Shown here: positions 1-7,514 of the stretch, piece after piece | Numbering within the stretch: the first letter of the stretch is position 1 | Layout: each line of letters opens with the position of its first letter | NCBI GenBank assembly: GCA_026713245.1 | Contig: JAPOOU010000207.1 | Coordinates: 1 to 38,684, forward strand | Reading direction: 5' to 3' | Source: Chloroflexota bacterium | Lineage (GTDB): Bacteria > Chloroflexota > Anaerolineae > Aggregatilineales > Phototrophicaceae | DNA length: 38,684 bases | Translations under genes and position numbers: made by a program | Notes under the pieces: model-generated | Told to the model about the DNA's origin: nothing | The model's database searches: none | Seen by the model: the letters and a program-made list of their open reading frames with translations, nothing else

Positions 1-2
1 AT

Positions 3-125
3 GCCCACAGCGAAGACGGCATGCTCGCAAGACTCGCCGCCAAAATGGCTGCATACAACACTGCTATATGGCTCAATCGCACCTGCGGAAGACCAGATGG
101 AGCGATGCAAACTCTGATCTGCTAA
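3..125 (+). CDS. C-terminal fragment of a probable transposase (cut by window edge)
   Basis: The frame is open from the left edge to a TAA at 123-125 and gives about 40 residues. It contains LARLAAKMAAYNTAIWLNR followed by GRPDG. This Leu-Ala-rich stretch and the NR..GRP motif resemble the last residues of DDE transposases as I remember them (IS982-like or a related family), but 40 residues are too few to assign a family. The stop lies only 6 bases before the convergent stop of the kinase gene, so the right end of the element, if present, should fall at or inside the 3' end of that gene. No terminal inverted repeat could be recognised without the other end. It could also be a chance open frame at the edge. 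Confidence 0.45.
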   Translation, partial: AHSEDGMLARLAAKMAAYNTAIWLNRTCGRPDGAMQTLIC

Positions 126-131
126 TACCAA

Positions 132-1034
132 TCAAGCCTTATAGGGCCGCGTGAACCAACTCGCGGGATCAGTCATCGGTCGGACGCTGGCGGCCAGCTC
201 GCTGATCGGCAGATTCGGCAGTTCCCAGCCCGTTTCCGCCTGATAGACCTGCGAGAACGTATCGGCCGCCTCTGGAAGACCTTCCAGGAAATACTCCATG
301 CGAGCGTATGCGACGTCACAAGCGGCGTCGCCATAGCCGGCTTCCTCCCAGTCCACCACCGCCGAAATCTCATCGCCCAGCCACAAGATATTCCCCGACC
401 AATAATCCGTGTGCTGAAAGCATGGCGTGGTCAACTGGCGCTGATGCCAATGATCGTTGATCAGACGCCAGATCATTTCACCGTCCGCATCTTCCCGCAT
501 ATAGTCTGGAATCACTCCCTCTTTTATGAACCAGGCGACTTCCACATCGTCGTTCATCAGGAAAGGCTTGTCGGCCTCGCTGAAGGGCGTCTGATGAATC
601 CGCGCCAGCATCCGCGCGTTGGTCGCCGCCATTTGGCCCCAGTGCGGCGCTTCGGTCGGCGGCTCGATCTGGCTGCCTGGCATAAACTCGGTCACAATGC
701 CGGGCAAGCCCAAAAGGCTGCCATCTCTATCGAGCAGCAGGGGCGGCGGGGCGGGAATGCCATGCTCGCGCAGCAAGCGCAGCGCGTGGAATTCGCTGAC
801 CGGCTTGTCATGCCCCTCTTCATCGTATTCGGGATTATATCGGCGCAGGATGATATTCCGCGTCTCGGCGCCTTCCGCCTCAATACGGAGCATTTGCGTG
901 AAATTGGAATAGCTGCCGGGCAGCGACTCGACGCCGCAAGAAGCGCCAGCGTGACCTAGCGCATCCAATACCGCCATGATCGTTTTCTTTGATAAGCCCG
1001 AAGTCGCAGTCGTCAACCTAAAGTCACCTTCCAT
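132..1034 (-). CDS. Aminoglycoside phosphotransferase (APH)-family small-molecule kinase
   Basis: A 300-residue protein of the APH/choline-kinase-like fold, which transfers phosphate from ATP to a small hydroxylated substrate in the cytoplasm. The catalytic loop HTDYWSGNIL (HxDxxxxN) and the metal-binding segment VVDWEEAGYGDAACDVA are both present in the C-terminal half, in the order and spacing expected. The N-terminal lobe carries IILRRYNPEYDEEG, where an ATP-contacting lysine is usually found; here only arginines are obvious. The start ATG at 1034 lies inside the 3' end of the upstream fucosidase gene (22-base overlap), which suggests translational coupling as the last gene of the cluster. 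A second ATG at residue 20 is possible. The substrate is unknown; a sugar or sugar-derived alcohol would fit the context, but this is inference. The 3' end abuts a transposase-like fragment. Confidence 0.8.
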   Translation of the reverse strand: MEGDFRLTTATSGLSKKTIMAVLDALGHAGASCGVESLPGSYSNFTQMLRIEAEGAETRNIILRRYNPEYDEEGHDKPVSEFHALRLLREHGIPAPPPLLLDRDGSLLGLPGIVTEFMPGSQIEPPTEAPHWGQMAATNARMLARIHQTPFSEADKPFLMNDDVEVAWFIKEGVIPDYMREDADGEMIWRLINDHWHQRQLTTPCFQHTDYWSGNILWLGDEISAVVDWEEAGYGDAACDVAYARMEYFLEGLPEAADTFSQVYQAETGWELPNLPISELAASVRPMTDPASWFTRPYKA

Positions 1035-2467
1035 GCTGCCGCCAGATTTGTTATGAATTCACTACTCGAGGCGTCAATTGTCAGTCCCTGCGCCGATTGC
1101 GTCCAGGTTACAGGCTGGTCGGATTCCAGCATCGACACCGATTCGATAGCCACGTCGTCGCTCAGCGCCTCAAATGTCACGGACTGTGACGGGATTCCCA
1201 ACGTCATCGCATAGACGGTCCGTCCGTCTTTGGATCGTGTGTAGCGCCGGTCGTCGGCGGTGCACTTGTCATAGGTCCAGAATCTGTGATCGTTGCGATA
1301 TTCGAATAGCTTTTCCATATCGCCTTCGGCATGAGTCGTCCAAGGCACGGTGCCGTAGATCGCCTCGCCATTCAGTTGCAGCCAGGCGCCCATTTCCAGC
1401 AGCGGCTGTCGCTGACCCTGCGGTATGCTGCCGTCCGCCCTGGGCGAGAGCGATAGCATCATGGTGCCGCCGCGCGCCGTGCAGTCGATCAGCTTGCTCA
1501 GCAGTGTATGTCCGTCGGCATAGATCTGATTTTCCACCCAGCCCCAGGACCGATCGCCGATGCGCATATCGTCGTTCCAGGGCCGCTCGTAGATCGCCGG
1601 ACGATCCCGCCCTTTTTCGAAATTGATCACGCCGAAATCGGGATGGAAATTGTACTGCATGCTGACCGGCAGTTTATTGAGCACCAGGACTTCTTTGTTC
1701 CAGCGCAAGCCTTGATTGAGATAATGCGCCAGGATTTCCAGCGCGGTCTCTTCGATGCCGTCCTCGCGGAACTTGCCGCCGTCGAACCACATCAAGTCCG
1801 GCTGATACTTGTCGATGACCTCGCGCACTTTGCTTTGCCAATCCGCGAAGAAATCAGCGAATTGGCTGGTTTGCTGCACCCAGTAGAAATCGGCGTATGC
1901 CGGATCGAAAAGGTCCCAGCCTTCCGCTATGCCGCGCTCGACTGCCTCCGCGTCAAAAGTCTGGTCCCATTGGTTCCAGCCGGCGAGAAACCAATTGAAG
2001 CCGCGCACGATATGGAAGGGCGCCACCAAGCGCAAGCCGCGCTCCCGCAGCGCCGTCGCCAGTTCGCCGTAGAGATCGCGTTTCGGTCCCATCTTGCCGA
2101 CATTCCAGCGATAGACATCGCTGTCCCATAACCCGAATCCGTCATGGTGCGCCAGGGAGAAACCGGCGTAACCGGCGCCGCTGGCTGCGAAGAGTTCCGC
2201 CCATTCGTCGGGATCATAGTGTTCGGCCGTGAAATCAGGGATGAAATCCTTATAGCCGAATTGCGCCGGCGAGCCGAATCTTTCCACGTGCTCGCGATGA
2301 ATCTCGTGCGAGGGGTCGTACATCCATTTGCCGTACCATTCGTTGCCGAAGCCCGGCACAGCGTAAACCCCCCAATGCGCGTACAAGCCGAATTTGCCAT
2401 CGCTGAACCAGTCCGGCACTCGGTGTTGCCCTAGCGAATCCCAATTCGCTTGATACGTCCCGCTCAT
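1013..2467 (-). CDS. GH29 alpha-L-fucosidase, copy 1
   Basis: A 484-residue glycoside hydrolase family 29 enzyme, which removes alpha-linked L-fucose by a retaining mechanism. Family marks are FGLYAHWGVYAVPGF (residues 26-40), the active-site stretch LAHHDGFGLWDS (105-116) and PDLMWFDGGKF (223-233), in which Asp229 is the expected nucleophile. The later GGTMMLSLSPRADGSIP (333-349) is also typical. No signal peptide is visible, so it should act in the cytoplasm on imported oligosaccharides. The ATG at 2467 is preceded by a strong AGGAG site 6 bases upstream. It lies 97 bases after the second MFS gene and overlaps the kinase gene by 22 bases. The sequence is clearly different from the two other GH29 enzymes in the window, so their linkage preferences probably differ. 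Confidence 0.93.
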   Translation of the reverse strand: MSGTYQANWDSLGQHRVPDWFSDGKFGLYAHWGVYAVPGFGNEWYGKWMYDPSHEIHREHVERFGSPAQFGYKDFIPDFTAEHYDPDEWAELFAASGAGYAGFSLAHHDGFGLWDSDVYRWNVGKMGPKRDLYGELATALRERGLRLVAPFHIVRGFNWFLAGWNQWDQTFDAEAVERGIAEGWDLFDPAYADFYWVQQTSQFADFFADWQSKVREVIDKYQPDLMWFDGGKFREDGIEETALEILAHYLNQGLRWNKEVLVLNKLPVSMQYNFHPDFGVINFEKGRDRPAIYERPWNDDMRIGDRSWGWVENQIYADGHTLLSKLIDCTARGGTMMLSLSPRADGSIPQGQRQPLLEMGAWLQLNGEAIYGTVPWTTHAEGDMEKLFEYRNDHRFWTYDKCTADDRRYTRSKDGRTVYAMTLGIPSQSVTFEALSDDVAIESVSMLESDQPVTWTQSAQGLTIDASSSEFITNLAAAWKVTLG

Positions 2468-2523
2468 ATTGACTCCTGTCTCATTTCCATGAACCCCTTG
2501 CTCATTAAGGCAGCCTTGTTCAT

Positions 2524-2569
2524 TCCGTGTGAGCGCGGCGGACCTTCTTGCTGCCGCCGAGCGCTTATG
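2524..2569 (+). repeat. Dispersed GTGAGCGCGG repeat, partial copy C
   Basis: A short partial copy of a roughly 90-base repeat whose fuller copies lie at 17195-17286 and, inverted, at 32830-32916. The shared core here is GTGAGCGCGGCGGACCTT followed by CTGCCGCCGAGCG. It overlaps the last few codons and the stop of the MFS gene at 2565, so the C-terminal tail of that transporter is partly encoded by the repeat. Function unknown. Confidence 0.6.
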
Positions 2570-3857
2570 CTTTAGCCGTTTGCGCCGTTCTTGGCTCGTG
2601 TACCCACCATCGGAGCAATGCCGCGCCGACGATACCGCAGATTAGCGATATGACAAATAGCGCCTCGATATTAAGAGTCGCGGCTATCCATCCGCCAAGG
2701 ACAGGTCCGACAAATGTGACTGGCGCGATCAGGGTGTTGGTCAGCCCGATGAAAGTCGGTTGATCGGCCGGCGACGCGAATTCCAGCACGATATTGAAAT
2801 GAGACACGCCATCGGCAGCGATCGCGCAGGCCAGGCAGACGAAAGCCGGCAGCAGGCCGATGACGCTTTCTGCGGCTAAAGCGAAAAACGCCGCCAGCGC
2901 CATGCTGGCGGCCGAAAGCGCCAGATTACGTTTGTGCCCCCAGCGATCCCCCAGCCAGCCAAAAGCCAGGCGCATCACGGCCTGGCTGCCAATGAAAACC
3001 GCATTCAGCAATCCGACGTCCGCGCCGCCCAGGTTGAAGGCTGTATCGGCGAATACGATGTAAAAGCTCACCGCCATCATGCTCAGGTGAACCAGCGCAT
3101 AGGCGATGAGGAAGCGGCGATAATTGTCATGGCGCCGCAGCACCGCCGGCAATTTCTTAAAATAATGTCGCAAGGGAATCGCCGGCTTGACTTCGTCGCT
3201 TGCCGGTTCGCGGGTTAGCGCCAGCCAAACCCAGGATATCGCCATCACGACGCCCGCAATCATGAACAGCAGCGAGAAATTGCCCGGGAATGCCACTTGA
3301 TCCAAAATCAGGCCGACGAAATAGGCGCCGATGATCCCCATAAACATGCCGCCGCCGTCCGCCAGGCCGAAGAAAATGCCGCGCCGCCGGATGGGCACGA
3401 CCTTGCCGATCATTGTGAACCAGGCCGGCGTGACGACGCCGCCGCCAAATGCCGCTGTCGCAATCCCGATGAAGAATAGCGCCAGCGCCAGCCCGGGCGC
3501 ATCGACTGCGAAGAACAGCAACGCCAAGCCGATCAAGGGAAAGGGCAAGCGCTGCAGGGTGCCACTCAAGAGAACGACGAAGGGCAGTTTTCGCTTGAGG
3601 CCTTCGGCGTGGTTGGCGACGAAAAGCTGTGGCAGCAGAAAGGACAAGCTGAATATGCCGGGGATCAGACCGACGGCCAGCGGCGAATCGGTGAGGCGGC
3701 TGACCAGAAGCGGCATAATGGTTTCCTTGGAAACCAGGCTGATCGCCAGGGCAAAAAACATGTTGTCCAGCACATTGACCGTGAAATTCCAGTTGAGGTT
3801 TTTCTCGACAAGGCCGTCTGCATGGGGCGCCGGGGCAGCTTCAGATCTGTCGGTCAC
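2565..3857 (-). CDS. MFS transporter, tandem copy 2
   Basis: A 430-residue major facilitator superfamily protein with about 12 hydrophobic segments. It carries the MFS-like loop WLGDRWGHKRNLALS between transmembrane helices and IRRRGIFFGLADGGG in the first half. The N-terminal segment NLNWNFTVNVLDNMFFALA and HAEGLKRKLPFV are shared almost residue for residue with the upstream MFS gene, so the two are tandem paralogues. The gene starts with GTG only 3 bases after the stop of its paralogue, inside the fucosidase cluster. The likely role is uptake of fucose or fucosylated oligosaccharides, or export; the substrate cannot be read from the sequence. The C-terminal TAKA is encoded within a dispersed repeat. 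Confidence 0.88.
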   Translation of the reverse strand: MTDRSEAAPAPHADGLVEKNLNWNFTVNVLDNMFFALAISLVSKETIMPLLVSRLTDSPLAVGLIPGIFSLSFLLPQLFVANHAEGLKRKLPFVVLLSGTLQRLPFPLIGLALLFFAVDAPGLALALFFIGIATAAFGGGVVTPAWFTMIGKVVPIRRRGIFFGLADGGGMFMGIIGAYFVGLILDQVAFPGNFSLLFMIAGVVMAISWVWLALTREPASDEVKPAIPLRHYFKKLPAVLRRHDNYRRFLIAYALVHLSMMAVSFYIVFADTAFNLGGADVGLLNAVFIGSQAVMRLAFGWLGDRWGHKRNLALSAASMALAAFFALAAESVIGLLPAFVCLACAIAADGVSHFNIVLEFASPADQPTFIGLTNTLIAPVTFVGPVLGGWIAATLNIEALFVISLICGIVGAALLRWWVHEPRTAQTAKA

Positions 3858-3860
3858 GGC

Positions 3861-5156
3861 CTATGCCGCCTCTGGCCCGGGCATGGGCTGCGGCGGGATA
3901 TGGCGCGGTTCCTTAACCCAAAGCGCCAGCAGCGCTCCACCCGTGACGCCGCAAAGCAGCGTCAGGGTGAACAGGCTGTTGTAGTCGAAACTCGTCGCCA
4001 CCCAGCCGCCCAGGATGGGCGCAAAAAATGTGACGGGCGCCAGTAGCGTATTGGTTAAACCGATAAATGTCGGTTGATCTTCCGGCACGGCAAATTCCAG
4101 CACGATGTTCAAGTGTGAAATGCGGTCGCTGGCCAGCGCGGCGCCTAGCAGGATAAAAGCGGGTATCAGGTTGAAGAGATCGCTGGCGGTGATCGCTACC
4201 AGGGCCGCCAGCGCGATAGCGAAGCCAGAGATCATCAGATTGAATTTGTGCCCGCGGCGATCGCCCAGCCAACCCAGGACCAATTGCATGACGGCCTCAC
4301 TGCCGATCAAGACCGCTGTCAGCAAGGCGACATCGGCGCCGCTCAAGCTAAAGTTTTCATTGCCGTATACGATGAAGAAGCTGGTGCCCATCAAGCTCAG
4401 ACGATTGATGCAATAGCTGAGCAGAAAGCGGCGATAGTTGTGGTTCTCGCGCAGGATCTCGGGCAATTGCTTGAAATAGCGCCGTTGGGAAATCTGCTTT
4501 TTGACCACCGGGCTTTCCGGCTCGCGGTTGAGCGACAGGCCGATCCAGGAAATGCCCATGAAGACGGCGGCGATCAGAAACAGCGTGGCGAAGTTCTGCG
4601 GATAGCCGAAATCGTCCAGGATGATGCCGACGAAATAAGCGCCGATGATACCCATCAGCGTGCCAAGGCCCGAACTGAGGCCGAAGAATATGCCGCGCCG
4701 ATTGACCGGCAAGACCTTGCCAATCATGCTGAACCAGGCTGGCGTGGCTACGCCTGCGCCGAAGGCGCCCAAGCCGATCACCAGATACAGGCAGAGCAGG
4801 GCAAGCAGCGGTGCGCTCTCGGCGAAGAGCAGTATCGCAAAGCCTGCAAAGAGATACGGCACGCGCTCTAGAACGCCGCCGATAAACATCACGAAGGGCA
4901 GCTTGCGCTTCAAGCGTTCGGCGTGATTGGCCGCGAACAACTGCGGCAAATAAAACGAGATGCTGAAGATCGCCGGTACCAGGCCGATGGCGATCTTGGA
5001 ATCGGTCAAGTTGCTGACCAGCAAAGGCGTGATCGTCTCGCGCGAGATCACGCTGAAGGCCAGGGTGATGAAGGTGATGTCAATCAAATTGACCGAAAAA
5101 TTCCAGGGCAAGTTCCTGCGAACAAAGGGATCAATTTTGCGCGCCAATTTACTCAC
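3861..5156 (-). CDS. MFS transporter, tandem copy 1
   Basis: A 431-residue inner-membrane MFS protein with about 12 predicted helices. It shares with the following gene the blocks RRGIFFGL, MGIIGAYFVGIILDDFG, HAERLKRKLPFV and DQPTFIGLTNTLLAPVTF, over the full length and with almost no length difference, which indicates an old tandem duplication. The start is a GTG at 5156 that overlaps the stop of the upstream fucosidase by 8 bases, so translation is probably coupled. Sitting directly between two cytoplasmic fucosidases, it is a good candidate for the sugar importer that feeds them. This is inferred from position only. A loop reading LGDRRGHKFNLM corresponds to the conserved MFS cytoplasmic loop. 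Confidence 0.88.
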   Translation of the reverse strand: MSKLARKIDPFVRRNLPWNFSVNLIDITFITLAFSVISRETITPLLVSNLTDSKIAIGLVPAIFSISFYLPQLFAANHAERLKRKLPFVMFIGGVLERVPYLFAGFAILLFAESAPLLALLCLYLVIGLGAFGAGVATPAWFSMIGKVLPVNRRGIFFGLSSGLGTLMGIIGAYFVGIILDDFGYPQNFATLFLIAAVFMGISWIGLSLNREPESPVVKKQISQRRYFKQLPEILRENHNYRRFLLSYCINRLSLMGTSFFIVYGNENFSLSGADVALLTAVLIGSEAVMQLVLGWLGDRRGHKFNLMISGFAIALAALVAITASDLFNLIPAFILLGAALASDRISHLNIVLEFAVPEDQPTFIGLTNTLLAPVTFFAPILGGWVATSFDYNSLFTLTLLCGVTGGALLALWVKEPRHIPPQPMPGPEAA

Positions 5157-6543
5157 CTGTACCGGAGATTTTCAGCGAATGGGCGTGAGCCTGCGGCAGG
5201 TCCTGCGGCAGTTGGATCGCCAGATCGGCGCTGCTCTGGCGCCAGGTCAAATCGGCGTCATGGCCCAACAGTTGAACGATCGCTCCGGCAGGCGCTTCCA
5301 GCCCTTCAATGACGATTTCGCTCTCGCTGGGCGCGCCTAGCAGCGTGACATAGATCGCTTCGTCAGTCGTTGTGAAGCGCAGATCCAGCCCTTGGCTTGT
5401 CTTGCCATTGGCGCGGCGCCAGGGACGCGTATCGAAGATCGCTTCGCCGTTGCGGTCCAGCCAGCGTCCCAGGGCGCGCAGTCGCCCCGCCTGGTTCTCC
5501 GGAATGCTGCCATCGGCTCTTGGCCCCACATTGAGCAGCAGATTGCCATTTTTGCTGACGATATCGACGAACATATGGATAAGCTCGTCTTCGGCCAGCA
5601 AGCGCTCATCGCCTTCGTCGCGGTTGTAGCCGAAGGAGTGCCCGATCCCGCGGCAGCATTCCCATTTCAGTTCCTGGATATCGTCGAAGGTGGCGTATTC
5701 GGGCGTGATGTAGTCGTAGTGAGGTCCACGCGGCGTCGAGAGCGGTTCGCCGGCCGTCGGAACCTGATCGCGGGACTGCGTGAACCGATCGTTGATCACC
5801 CCTTCGGGTACGCTGTTGTAGTAGTAGGCGAAAAGCTCGCCGAGATCGGCGTCCTTCGGGTAACCGATGTCGTTCCACATGATCGACGGCTGGTAGCGGT
5901 CGATCAATTCCTTCCAATGTTTCACCGAGTATTCGACGAACTCGGGACTCTGCACGATCGTGCCCCACACATCTTGCACCTGCTCGACGCGCGCTTCATT
6001 GAACGACCAGTCCAGGCCGCCGGAATAGTAGATTGCCATGCGCATGCCGCGCGCGCGCACGGCATCGGTTAACTCGCCAACGACATCGCGCTGCGTCTGG
6101 TAATCCGCCTTGCGCGGGCAGGGATACTCGCTCGGCCACAAGGTGAAGCCATCGTGATGCTTCGAGGTCAGGACGACATAGCGGGCGTTGACCTCGCTAA
6201 ACAGCCCCGCCATCTCCTCCGGTTGCCAGCGCTTCAGCACCGAATTGAAACCGGCGGCAAAGTCGTCGTACGAGAAGTCGCTGCCGTAATTCTTGTTGTG
6301 ATATTCGCGCGTGGGGCTGTCCGCGAATTTGAGCGTGTTCAAGTACCACTCGGCGTAGGAGTTGTTCCGGAACCAGTTGCTCATGTCGCCGCTCTCGAAT
6401 ACCTCGCCGATGTCGCCGCCATGCGGCGCCCAGGCTGGTACCGAATACAAGCCCCAGTGAATAAAAATGCCCAGCTTGGCATTCATATACCAGTCCGGGA
6501 CCTCATGCGTGCGAACCGATTCTATTGTGGGTTCAAATGCCAT
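5149..6543 (-). CDS. GH29 alpha-L-fucosidase, copy 2
   Basis: A 464-residue GH29 family enzyme. Visible marks are LGIFIHWGLYSVPAW (residues 24-38), VLTSKHHDGFTLWPS (124-138), and PSIMWNDIGYPKDAD (219-233), with Asp225 as the expected nucleophile; NGNLLLNVGPRADGSIP (332-348) follows. The long segment DIGEVFESGDMSNWFRNNSY and the AEWYLNT block are typical of standard-length bacterial alpha-L-fucosidases. No signal peptide is seen, so it is probably cytoplasmic. The ATG at 6543 has AGGA 8 bases upstream. It follows the propeller gene by 67 bases and overlaps the first MFS gene by 8 bases. Together with the other two GH29 genes it makes fucose release the clearest function of this region. Confidence 0.94.
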   Translation of the reverse strand: MAFEPTIESVRTHEVPDWYMNAKLGIFIHWGLYSVPAWAPHGGDIGEVFESGDMSNWFRNNSYAEWYLNTLKFADSPTREYHNKNYGSDFSYDDFAAGFNSVLKRWQPEEMAGLFSEVNARYVVLTSKHHDGFTLWPSEYPCPRKADYQTQRDVVGELTDAVRARGMRMAIYYSGGLDWSFNEARVEQVQDVWGTIVQSPEFVEYSVKHWKELIDRYQPSIMWNDIGYPKDADLGELFAYYYNSVPEGVINDRFTQSRDQVPTAGEPLSTPRGPHYDYITPEYATFDDIQELKWECCRGIGHSFGYNRDEGDERLLAEDELIHMFVDIVSKNGNLLLNVGPRADGSIPENQAGRLRALGRWLDRNGEAIFDTRPWRRANGKTSQGLDLRFTTTDEAIYVTLLGAPSESEIVIEGLEAPAGAIVQLLGHDADLTWRQSSADLAIQLPQDLPQAHAHSLKISGTGE

Positions 6544-6610
6544 GTTCTTGTTCCTCAGTTACGAATAAATCGCTGTTTCGAGTTGCGAATCACCACAGAA
6601 ACCGCAAGCC

Positions 6611-7513
6611 TTACACTGCTACGCGCTGCACGCTGCCATCCGCCATGCCCAGCAGCAAGGCACTGCCGTCTTCGCTCTTTGCGGCGACATGAACGTCCGC
6701 CGCCGCCAGTTGCCGCCAACTACTGTCGCCGGTCTCATAGGCCAACGCCGAGTCGTCCACTTGAATCGCCAGCCCCGCCAGGGTTGGCAGGCAAACTATT
6801 GCATTGACCGCGCCCTGGCAGCGATAAAACGATTCCCAAGTCAAGCCGTCATCATCCGAGCGCAACAACCCATGCGACTCCGTGCCGGCCAATATAGTTC
6901 GGTCGTCGGCATATTCGGGTGAAAAGGCCAGGCTAAGCACCGCTTCGTCGCCGGCGGGCATGGTGAGATCCTCCCATAGCCGTCCGCCATTGACGCTGCG
7001 GTATACGCCGCTGCTCGTACCCGCCATGACCGCGCCATCGACGGAGTACTCCGGCGAAAGCGCCAGACAAAAGATCTTGTGATCAAACAAGCCAAAGTTG
7101 AAGGCCGCCCAGCTCTGCCCACCGTCGTCGGAGAGAAATATGCCGTCCTCGTAGCTGCCCGCCAGTACGCGCCGGTCGTTGGCAAAACCGGGCGAAAGCG
7201 CCAGACATGTGACAAGTGGCGCGGGCACGCGCATGGCCAGGGCTGCCCAGGTTGCGCCACCATCTTCGCTGCGGGCGACGCCTCCGTTGATGCCTGTCAA
7301 TATCAAGCCATCCCGGGAGAAACTCGGCGACATCGCGATGTCAAGCGTCGCGATTGCACCCTCGGGCTGCCAGCCTTGATAGAGACTGCGCGCCGCGCCA
7401 TTCGAGGACGCCAGGCGATACAAACCGCTCTGTCGCGCGACTAAGTAAGCCCCGTCAACTTCGGCTATCGAGTAGGTCCGGTCTACGGTCGCGTGTTCGC
7501 GCTCTTCGCTCAT
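6611..7513 (-). CDS. Four-Asp-box beta-propeller (BNR/Ycf48-like) protein
   Basis: A 300-residue protein made of BNR/sialidase-type propeller blades. Four Asp-box motifs are visible: SEDGGATW (82-89), SDDGGQSW (128-135), SVNGGRLW (173-180) and SDDDGLTW (219-226), each preceded by a blade core of the type LALSPGFANDRRVLAGS. No catalytic residues of a sialidase are apparent, and there is no signal peptide, so a cytoplasmic scaffold or binding role is more likely than glycan hydrolysis. The ATG at 7513 lies one base after the stop of the GroEL-like gene, and its GGAG site is inside the end of that gene, so the two are almost certainly co-translated. The resemblance to assembly factors such as Ycf48/HCF136 is at the fold level only. 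The partner and function are unknown. Confidence 0.82.
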   Translation of the reverse strand: MSEEREHATVDRTYSIAEVDGAYLVARQSGLYRLASSNGAARSLYQGWQPEGAIATLDIAMSPSFSRDGLILTGINGGVARSEDGGATWAALAMRVPAPLVTCLALSPGFANDRRVLAGSYEDGIFLSDDGGQSWAAFNFGLFDHKIFCLALSPEYSVDGAVMAGTSSGVYRSVNGGRLWEDLTMPAGDEAVLSLAFSPEYADDRTILAGTESHGLLRSDDDGLTWESFYRCQGAVNAIVCLPTLAGLAIQVDDSALAYETGDSSWRQLAAADVHVAAKSEDGSALLLGMADGSVQRVAV

Positions 7514-7514
7514 G

